This document shows positions 56,375 through 64,000 of a stretch of DNA of 64,000 nucleotides, piece after piece (the first letter of the stretch is position 1; each line of letters opens with the position of its first letter). The notes below the pieces were generated by a model that had not been told where the DNA came from, did not search any database, and saw nothing but the letters and a program-made list of their open reading frames with translations. Source of the DNA: Peromyscus leucopus (Eukaryota; Chordata; Mammalia; Rodentia; Cricetidae); NCBI RefSeq assembly GCF_004664715.2, contig NC_051075.1, positions 33,624,504-33,688,503 of the forward strand. The letters are read 5' to 3'. The position numbers were made by a program, and so were the translations under genes.

Positions 56375-57092
56375 GTACAATGTAGCACAATAGTTCAGAG
56401 TAGATGGAGGAGAAGATGCTGAGGCTAGAAAAAAGTTCACTATAGCAGCCAGTGTTATCTAATGAAGACCAGGGAAGACAGACTAGATAGCTCATTAGAT
56501 GGCTCATCTATGCTTTGAGCCTCAATCAACTTATCTTAAAACCATTCAATGATGTGACAGTTAAAATCTTTCTAAATACTTTCTAAAATACTTTCTTAAA
56601 TCCTACTGAAGGATTTTTCCAGGTTCATATTTTGTAGTTGGTAGTTATAACAATCATTACCTACTATTCTGAAGCCAAAAGAAAGTTAATTGAGTCAAAT
56701 TTGAGCTGAGAAAAAAAAAATGTTAAAAAAGATTATTTTGAATGGGGTGGCTTTTGTAAGTTTTTAGTAAGAAGTAATTCTTTAACAAGAAAGAATTTAT
56801 TGGAAGACTTGTTTTGAGTGTTTATATATGAGATTGCACATCTTGATCTTTTCAAGTTTTTAGCCAGTTCTCTGCTTTGTCTTATGTTCCTTTGATTGTA
56901 TGAGTTAGGAAACTTCATTTTCTATGCCTTGAAGTACTTTTAATACAGGATTTTCTACCTCTCAAACTCTCAGTAACCTTTGTTTTATCAGCTGTCAGGA
57001 GATGGGGCAAACATAGAGCTAGGTCACAGTGACACATTTGACTATCCATGGGTATATGTCTTGGCACATGAAGCCCTTTCACTGAACTAGCC
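56375..57092. other. Unique stretch
   Basis: Nothing recognised. Confidence 0.45.
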
Positions 57093-57110
57093 ATTTTCTC
57101 TTTCTTTCTC

Positions 57111-57184
<74 letters not shown>

Positions 57185-57258
57185 TTCCTTCCTTCCTTCC
57201 TTCCTTCCTTCCTTCCTTCCTTCCTTCCTAACTTCCTTCCTTTCTTTTTTTCTTTTAA
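57093..57258. repeat. (TTTC)n-(TTCC)n compound microsatellite
   Basis: TTTC units to about 57180, then TTCC units to about 57242, ending in a T-rich run. Lysine/arginine/glutamate frames on the minus strand are by-products. Confidence 0.97.
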
Positions 57259-57594
57259 ATTCATTTGAAGTTGAATTTACATGTACCATAAATTTCATAA
57301 AATTAGCCAATAAAATGTAAAACTAGGATTGGTAATACTAAAACTCCCAGAATTCTCAACAACTTACACTTCTAAAACTCTAGAACAGAACATTTGGCAA
57401 GCAAAGTCCAGTAGATATATAACAAAAGATGTCTTCCTAGTCTCAAACATCCAGGCATTTTTAGTCTTGTTATTCATTGAAGAATTCACAGAAAATGTTT
57501 GTATGAAATTGCATACTAATAAATACTTTAATGCCACAGTAAAAAAAAGTATAAGATATTTTCAATTGAAAAATTATCTCATATTTTTCATATT
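57259..57594. other. Unique stretch
   Basis: A 110-codon plus-strand frame (57329-57661) crosses into a MIR fragment and has no recognisable domain. Not called as a gene. Confidence 0.4.
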
Positions 57595-57700
57595 TGAGTC
57601 AGTTAGAAAATACAATTCCTGCTCACACATGAGTAAACTGAGGCTTAGAGATATTTGGTAGCTTGACTAATGTATTGATGTGGTAAGAAAGACACAAGCT
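57595..57700 (+). mobile_element. MIR fragment
   Basis: 'catgagtaaactgaggctta' with 'gagatatttggtagcttgac' matches the MIR core ('gatgaggaaactgaggctca'). Confidence 0.65.
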
Positions 57701-58823
57701 AAAAATTTTAATTTCCAATCCATCTTACTCCCAATTTTCCCAACTCTCACCCTATAAATCTTTAACTTAGCTATTAATTATATGGTAGAGACAGAAGAAA
57801 TGCCTTAAATCACTGTGTGATACTATTAAGGACTGGGGGCAATAATGTTTTGGCAAGCAGTAAGAATATTGAGTCAGACTCCAGGGATACATCTTAAATG
57901 ATATTTCCTGTTTAATATAAGAAGGCATTTGTAAATTTAGAAATTTGATTTGGGGTTTATTTAGGATAACTTGGCAACAAGAAGTGTTGTTCAATGTTTT
58001 TCTAAAGTGCTACTTTAGAAAATCATTGGTAAAATTAAAAATTTTTAAATAAAATCCTCAAAAATCTGCTTCTAGTTTAGCTGAAAACTTTTTATTAAAC
58101 TGAGTCTCCCAGAAATGTAAACATTAACCTTGGGAGTGGGGGAGTGGATTTAACCAAACAAAATCTCACAATGAAAATAAGTAAATAAACACACAAATCT
58201 ATTTGGTGGCACTGAAAAGTTAATGAGAACAGAGAGTCAAGTCCATGGAAAAGAGGAATCATAAACAGCGAAATTCTAATTGTGTGACTTTTTAGACTGG
58301 AGAAAAGCTGTAGGTAACAAGCTGAACTAGGGAGCAGGTAACAAGCTTAGCAATAGACAGAGCAGTCAGACTGCATGGAAATATGACAGAGGATGGGGAA
58401 GCACAGATGTCATATAATTATTTAGTGGTGAGAAAGACACAAGGCAGTGAGCAAAAATTTCTGGAAAGAGCACCACATGGCATGAATATAAACTGTGCCC
58501 CAGTGTACATGGATTCCAAAGCCGTGCATAAACAACAGCACAAACGCTAAGCAGTCCAACTAAACATTCAAGAATTGAATGGAGATTTTCTCTACTACTC
58601 AGGAATTTTAATTTGCAAATTGAGTTCAACCAGATCATTTGCTTTACAAAACAAAATGGCCTGTCAGGAGACTTTCATAATCCAGAGCTTTTGTCTAAAC
58701 TAAATGTCTATGGTGTTAAAAAATACAATTACAATTACCAAAATTGAAGGGCCCTGAGTAAACTGGGTGTGTATTTGCAAGAGAAAATAGCAAGAAACAC
58801 GGCTGTGACCAAGCTGAGAAAAA

Positions 58824-58825
<2 letters not shown>
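57701..58825. other. Unique stretch
   Basis: Nothing recognised. Confidence 0.45.
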
Positions 58826-58884
<59 letters not shown>

Positions 58885-58920
58885 GTTACATATATATATC
58901 ACTAGACACACACACACACA
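58826..58920. repeat. (CA)n microsatellite, interrupted
   Basis: CA run at 58828-58880, a TA-rich spacer, then CA again at 58906-58920. Confidence 0.96.
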
Positions 58921-59053
58921 TATGATGAAAAGTGACAGTGAAGCACAGGAAATCAGGATTGTGACTTCCACTTTAACGGAATGTGATGGACTAGTAGAAA
59001 GAATACAGCAGTCAAATACAGAGATCCCAAACAATGTACAAAGGAACCAAGTA
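58921..59053. other. Short unique spacer
   Basis: Nothing recognised. Confidence 0.4.
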
Positions 59054-59067
59054 GAAGATGTTCCCAA
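59054..59067. repeat. B2 target-site duplication, left
   Basis: 'gaagatgttcccaa', identical to 59224-59237. Confidence 0.92.
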
Positions 59068-59223
59068 GGGCTGGAAAGATGGCTCAGAGGTTAAGAGTAC
59101 TGACTGCTCTTCCAGAGGTCCTGAGTTCAATTCCCAGCACCCACATGGTGGCTCACAACCATCTGGCTCCTTCTTCTGTATCCATAATAAATAAATAAAT
59201 CTTTAAAAAAAAAAAAAAAAAAA
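59068..59223 (+). mobile_element. B2 SINE, sense, recent, with perfect TSD
   Basis: tRNA-derived head with near-intact Pol III boxes ('tggctcagagg' at 59080 and 'gagttcaattc' at 59123). Then 'cacatggtggctcacaacca', a shortened 3' body, 'aataaataaataaatcttt' and about 20 A. The middle of a standard B2 is missing (about 156 bp against about 190). The perfect 14-bp TSD and clean tail suggest a young copy. Confidence 0.92.
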
Positions 59224-59237
59224 GAAGATGTTCCCAA
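59224..59237. repeat. B2 target-site duplication, right
   Basis: Pairs with 59054-59067. Confidence 0.92.
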
Positions 59238-59359
59238 CAAAGAACCAAAAGAAATTCTAATGAAGAGCCCCTAAGCATAAAATGTGATTAAAAATATTAC
59301 TGTTTAAGTTGCTATCAATCTAGAAGACATGAGATTAAAATTTATTCACAATTCAGAAT

Positions 59360-60062
59360 GAGAAAAGAACATTATTTTATTTTTTGGATAATAATATAAT
59401 TATATCATTTTCCTCTTTTCCTTCCTCCCTCCAAACCATCCCATATGACCCTCCTCACTCAAAACAAAGAACATTTCTAAAGGCTTATGATCAGAGAAAT
59501 GAACAGATACTTTTGGGGAACATCACAACAGTTTTAATATCCAAGAAGTAGAAACTGTTTTACTCTAAAATGAGTAAAGGGCAACCAGATCTTATGCATA
59601 CCAAAAGGAAACATGTCTAAGAAGTTTTAAAAATGTATTTGCATCACATAACCTCGTCATCCAATCCCTCAAGTATCCTATACTCCCACTCCCTCCCAAA
59701 TTCATTCTTTAATTATCATTGTTACATATATGCTAGAAAAAATATTTAAACACAGCCGCTAAGTCTATTTAGTCTTGCATGTACAAATATAAGTCCACTT
59801 AGGGTTGCTTGTATATACATGTTTTAAGGCTTTCTACTTGGTTTTAAATAACCAATTACGAGTTCATCCCTGGGAAAGACTAATTCTCCCTCTCTTAGGA
59901 GTGATTAATTCCCTATATCTCTTTACTTAGATTCTGGAACTGTGAGATTTCCCCCATCCACAGTGGCATGACAACTCTCCTTGTCATTGTTTAGGTCTTG
60001 TTTAAGTTACCATATTTTTACCATTTCACGGGTGTAACATCCCTGTTAAATTTAGAAGACAT
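59360..60062 (-). mobile_element. Old L1 noncoding 3' region, antisense, left of nested L1
   Basis: T-rich and pyrimidine-rich start, then 'tccctgggaaagactaattc', 'gagatttcccccatccacag', 'ggcatgacaactctccttgt' and 'cattgtttaggtcttgttta', all blocks of an old rodent L1 3' region on the minus strand. It continues after the nested L1 at 60401. The first 250 bp are poorly resolved. Confidence 0.55.
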
Positions 60063-60400
60063 ATATACAGAAGGCCTACAGTTTGGTAGCTTGGTCTTCT
60101 TGCAGGACTCTTAACAGTGGATCAAGCACTGTCTCTGATTCTGTTGCCTTCTTTGAGACCCTTTCCACCTACCAGGTTGTTGCGTCCAGCTTTAGTAGGA
60201 GAGGAGGCAATTAGTCTCACTGTAACTTGATATCCCATGGCTAGTTGATATCCACGGGAGACCTTTTCTGAAGAGAAACTGATAAGGGGAAGTCAATGGG
60301 AGGGGGAATGGGGGGAGAAGAGGGAGGGGAAACTGTGGTTGGAATGTAAAAATAAACTAAATAAATAAATACAAAAAAGATATCCATCTCTCAAACAAAC
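60063..60400 (+). mobile_element. 5'-truncated L1 3' end, sense, nested in the older L1
   Basis: 'gcaggactcttaacagtgga', 'tctcactgtaacttgatatc', 'gttgatatccacgggagacc', 'gaaactgtggttggaatgta' and an AATAAATAA-rich tail form the 3' end of a rodent L1 in sense. The 15-bp flanks (60048-60062 and 60401-60415, 'aaattagaagacat'-like with one T/C change) are its TSD and also belong to the interrupted older L1. Confidence 0.8.
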
Positions 60401-61250
60401 AAATCTAGAAGACATGATCTCAAAGGAGACTTCCTGGAACATTGGCTCTTATAATCTTTTCACCCCTTGTCATGATATTCCTTAAGCCTTAAGTCCAGGG
60501 GTTGCATTATAGATATATAAATCGGGGTTGCTGCCCCACATCAATGTTCTCTGTATTTTGGCCAGTTGACTATTCTGTAATAGTCTCTGTCTGTTGCAAC
60601 AAGAAGCTTATCTGATAAGCAGTGAGAGCTACACTTATCTGTGGATATTAGAGTAAGTATTCAGAATTTGAGAAAGAGGCAATAGTATATTCTCCTTTAA
60701 GATCCATGGCCTCCCTAACAAAGGGTAGTTGGTTAGGTTTACAGTATCAGAAATGACTTCTCTCCTGTTAAGTGGACTTTTGGTCCAATTATACAGCTGT
60801 TGGCTACTGCCAAAATATGAATACAACTATTGCATTTCTCCAGGTATGTATGTTTATAATTGTTGTGATTCATACAAATTACACATATGTAGAACTACTA
60901 GTTGCTTTTCTCCCTTGGTGGCTTCAGTATCATCTTCTGGTACTATAGAAACTAATTATTAGGGAGGACACTTTCAGGTCAGATCCTGCAGTCCTAAATC
61001 CTAATCCTCTGAATCCTAAGTCTGAAATGTGTTCTGTCTTCAGCAATGTGGACTTTTTTTTGCAGCTTCTAGGAGGCGATCAAGATCAATAGCAATTGTT
61101 CTACATTCTTTGAGGAATCTCTTGAACTCCTCTGACCAACAACTCAAAAGGAAGTATCTTATGTATGGTACTGAGGTTTTTGTTAGAATGTCTATATTGC
61201 TTTTGAGGGGAGCATTGCCACCCCAAGTAGAATAGCATCACTTAAATCTA
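60401..61250 (-). mobile_element. Old L1 noncoding 3' region, antisense, right of nested L1
   Basis: 'ctagaagacatgatctcaaa', 'attggctcttataatctttt', 'agtctctgtctgttgcaaca', 'gctacacttatctgtggata' and 'agctgttggctactgccaaa' continue the old L1 3' region. Family name (Lx-type) is from memory. Confidence 0.5.
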
Positions 61251-61338
61251 TATGTGTGTTTTTGTGTATAAAATCATGTGTGTTAGAACTTTCATTTCAA
61301 CATCTGAAAAAACAGCCATAGTGCTTTTTAAAGGCACC

Positions 61339-61344
61339 CAGGTC
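61339..61344. repeat. 6-bp target-site duplication, left (CAGGTC)
   Basis: Identical to 61889-61894. Confidence 0.88.
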
Positions 61345-61888
61345 TGTAGCAGGAATTTTAAGAGTTCTTATTAATAAAATCAAACCTGAGGCGAGTTATT
61401 GGGGTCCATGCTGGTAGATCAGAGAGACAGAACAAGCCACAGCTATCTCACCTCACCAGTTCCTCAGCTGGTCCTGTTTCCTCAGACTGGAGGCCTCTGA
61501 GTCCTCATCCGGAATGAATCTCAGCTGAACTGTGTTGCTCCAATGCCTGAAAGCTTAACCAGCCAAATGCTTAACCAGCCAAAATCTTAACCAGCCAAAA
61601 TCTTCTAGTTTTTGGTCCTCATGCCTTATATATCTTTTTGCTTTCTACCACCACTCCCTGGGATTAAAGGCTGGCTTTCTGGGATTAAAGGCATGTCACC
61701 ATGCTTGGCTATTTCCAATGTGGCCTTGAACTCACAGAGATCCAGAGGGATTTCTATCTCTGGAATGCTAGGATTAAAGGTGTGAGTGCCACCATTTTCT
61801 AGCCTTTGTATCTAGTGGCTGTCTGTTCTCTGACCCCAGATAAATTTATTAGAGTACACAATATTTTGGAGAACACAATACCACCACA
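61345..61888 (-). mobile_element. Solo LTR (type A), antisense, with internal 3x16-bp repeat
   Basis: 544 bp, plus strand TGTAGCAGG...CCACCACA, with a perfect 6-bp TSD. It aligns block by block with the sense LTR at 36632 (B1-like parts, 'ttccagtctgaggaaac' region, TATA-like 'gatatataaggc' on the minus strand). A 16-bp unit ('cttaaccagccaaaat') is present three times in tandem (61554-61601), against once in the other copies. Confidence 0.9.
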
Positions 61889-61894
61889 CAGGTC
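61889..61894. repeat. 6-bp target-site duplication, right (CAGGTC)
   Basis: Pairs with 61339-61344. Confidence 0.88.
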
Positions 61895-63700
61895 CACTTC
61901 TTATATTTAATGGCTCTGTTATAAGAGAGAAAAAGAATCTTTGTGTACTACATATGTATATTTGAAAGTTTTACAAACATTGATAAATATTTTCCATCTC
62001 TGTATTTTATTAAACATACTTTCATGAAGATAAATTTTTTAAATGTGGCTTGTTCAATTTTAATCTATATATGAATCTGAGGGTATCTTGTAGGTGAACA
62101 AGCAATGATTGGATGAAATTTAGAATAATCAAGGAATTTGTGTTATCATTTATTTCATTAAATAAATTTATTTTAATAAAACCCATTGATCTGTATTTAA
62201 GATATTAGATATTGTGACCCATTAGTAACAATAAATAAAAACTTTTTAAAATTAAGTGTAAATAAAATATCTATGAAGTTAAAGTATTTTCATCAAAATA
62301 TAAATCAATACAAATACTTAAAATGTTAAAATCATACCTCAGGGTATTTTTTTCCAAAGGTATTCAAAATAGCCCATTAAAAGAAAATTAAAATACAATT
62401 ACAGCTTATCAATTTTAAACTTCAATGAAACCTTTAAATACATCTAAGTATTTACACATTTCTGAACATTTAAGAACAATCTATTTGTAATTCAAGTACT
62501 TAGTGAAATTGCCAATGTACTAATATCTCAAGCTACACACATACAAGTGGAAGAATAATGTGTTTAATATCATACACCTTCCAGGTGTAACTGTTATGAT
62601 TGCAAAGTAATTACACTAATTGTAATTGTACGTGAATAACTTTAGAATAAATAGGAAATCACAAAGCAGCAAGACAGTGACTGACTCTTCAGGACTCCTG
62701 GAAAGGGATAGTTCATTACACGGGAGTCTGTTCCATTCTTCTCTCTGCGGCAGTATTTTTAAATGACTGATAAGCTGTCTCGACACAGCTGGGACTACAG
62801 AGTAACTATCTCTCCCGAAAATGGAGCTTGCCTCTCTGCTACGATAGCCTGTGTAGGACATGTGTACAAAGGCAGTTTTATTGGTAATGGACGAAGACTG
62901 CTTAGAACCAGGTAAACAATATTGGAGGCATTAAAGTCTGGGGAGGCAGTTCTCCACAGCCAAGGGATTATGAGAGTCATGGGTCTCCCTGGCAGTGGAA
63001 TGACATCATTCTACCAACAGAAGCTGGCCTCATGGGTATACTTTCTGTTATGGCCTGTTGTCCAACTGTGCACCCAAGTGTGTGTTCCTGGATTAAGTTT
63101 TGAATTGAACTACTGCTTGCTGTCTGTGGTTCTTTTTCTAGTACCTGCTCAAGGTACTTCTTATTCTCATCATCTGTTTCACAGATCAGAAAGACTCTTT
63201 TATGATGTCTGAAGATATTCCAAGTTTTCAGAGAAAGAGAATTTTTGAGAGAATAATTAACCATTAAGGGCTTGGAAAGATTTTCTTTTCCTAAATGTGA
63301 AGAAGTTATGGAGGATGAACAATGGTTTTCTGTATGATCTGTTGTTTTGATTAGGAAAAAAATTAAATTCTGTCAGGAAACAGATAGAAGTCATATCCAC
63401 TTCTTTTTATGACGAATGTTTATTCCTGAGTTAAGTATATCCTTCAAGAATAATCACCAAATGATTTTCACAGCAGTCATAGAATGCAGTAAAGACATAT
63501 AACATATAAATATTGACTTTGTACAGCAAGCAAGATCTCAAATATTAAAATAGCATGCGATACATATTTTTATATGAAGTTATATAGGACACAGAAAAAC
63601 ACTCAGCAAAACTTAAGCTACAATTATTTTTAAGGATGTGAATTTATAAGTGTTTATTGCCACTTTTGGAAAATATATTACTTTTGAAATTAAAATACAT
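61895..63700. other. Unique AT-rich stretch
   Basis: No recognised repeat. Frames at 62616-63264 on both strands have no domain signature, and no splice or promoter context is evident. Confidence 0.45.

Positions 63701-64000
<300 letters not shown>

Noticed and set aside
56915..57310. 131-codon basic frame
   Set aside because: Most codons are from the TTTC/TTCC microsatellite.
57329..57661. 110-codon plus-strand frame as a gene
   Set aside because: No domain is recognisable, it is very AT-rich, and it runs into a MIR fragment; chance is the simpler explanation.

Overview
The window is nuclear DNA of a muroid rodent, most likely a cricetid (hamster, vole or deer-mouse group). It is AT-rich, has no cellular protein-coding gene I can support, and is dominated by interspersed repeats of rodent type: B1, B2 and B3 SINEs, 3' ends of rodent L1 elements, class II (ERVK-like) LTRs with 6-bp target-site duplications, and many long CA, CT, GA and TTTC microsatellites. 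A few old MIR fragments confirm a mammalian background. The B1 variant (antisense strand reading 'tgtagctttgg..cctgtcctgg') and the LTR families fit a cricetid better than mouse or rat. The species call is inference.

Layout. 1-9 kb: a degenerate minisatellite (420-805), B3 SINEs, an old L1 3' end split by another repeat, and unique DNA. 9.4-11.5 kb: a 5'-truncated L1 next to older L1 ORF2 remnants. 12-21.5 kb: B1/B3 SINEs, an old L1 ORF2 remnant, an L1 (15607-16121) with a clear 12-bp duplication, an L1 flanked by a 36-bp duplication (17153-17914), and L1 and B3 nested in an older repeat (20405-21475). 21.5-28.9 kb: mostly unique, with possible conserved noncoding blocks. 28.9-31 kb: a 5'-inverted (twin-primed) L1 carrying the longest reading frame of the window, which is a chance fusion onto the ORF2p C-terminus. 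32-36 kb: mostly unique. 36.6-42.4 kb: a solo LTR with a perfect TSD, an L1 with an odd non-L1 tail, a second twin-primed L1, and an LTR inside an old L1. 42.4-48 kb: a rodent repeat with a CTT/CTC tract, two adjacent B1 elements, and an LTR nested in an older repeat. 49.3-51.9 kb: a short noncoding two-LTR endogenous retrovirus on the minus strand. 55.7-56.4 kb: the LTR-tRNA element below. 57-64 kb: microsatellites, a B2 with a perfect TSD, a young L1 nested in an old one, and an antisense solo LTR.

The most striking object is 55724-56368. An LTR is followed by a tRNA-Lys primer-binding site, but the sequence continues through the entire tRNA-Lys(CTT) (76 nt with CCA, reverse complement) and then directly into an inverted copy of the first 60 bp of the same LTR. 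Both outer ends are therefore U3 termini (TGTGGTGG...CCACCACA), and the whole unit has a perfect 6-bp TSD (TTAAGG). This looks like an aberrant reverse-transcription product in which plus-strand synthesis copied the whole tRNA primer, switched template at a short homology, and was then integrated by integrase. Its LTR is also a mosaic of the two other LTR families in the window.

No genes act together here. The window is best read as a record of retrotransposon activity in intergenic or intronic DNA. All family names were assigned by eye from memory; no search was run.
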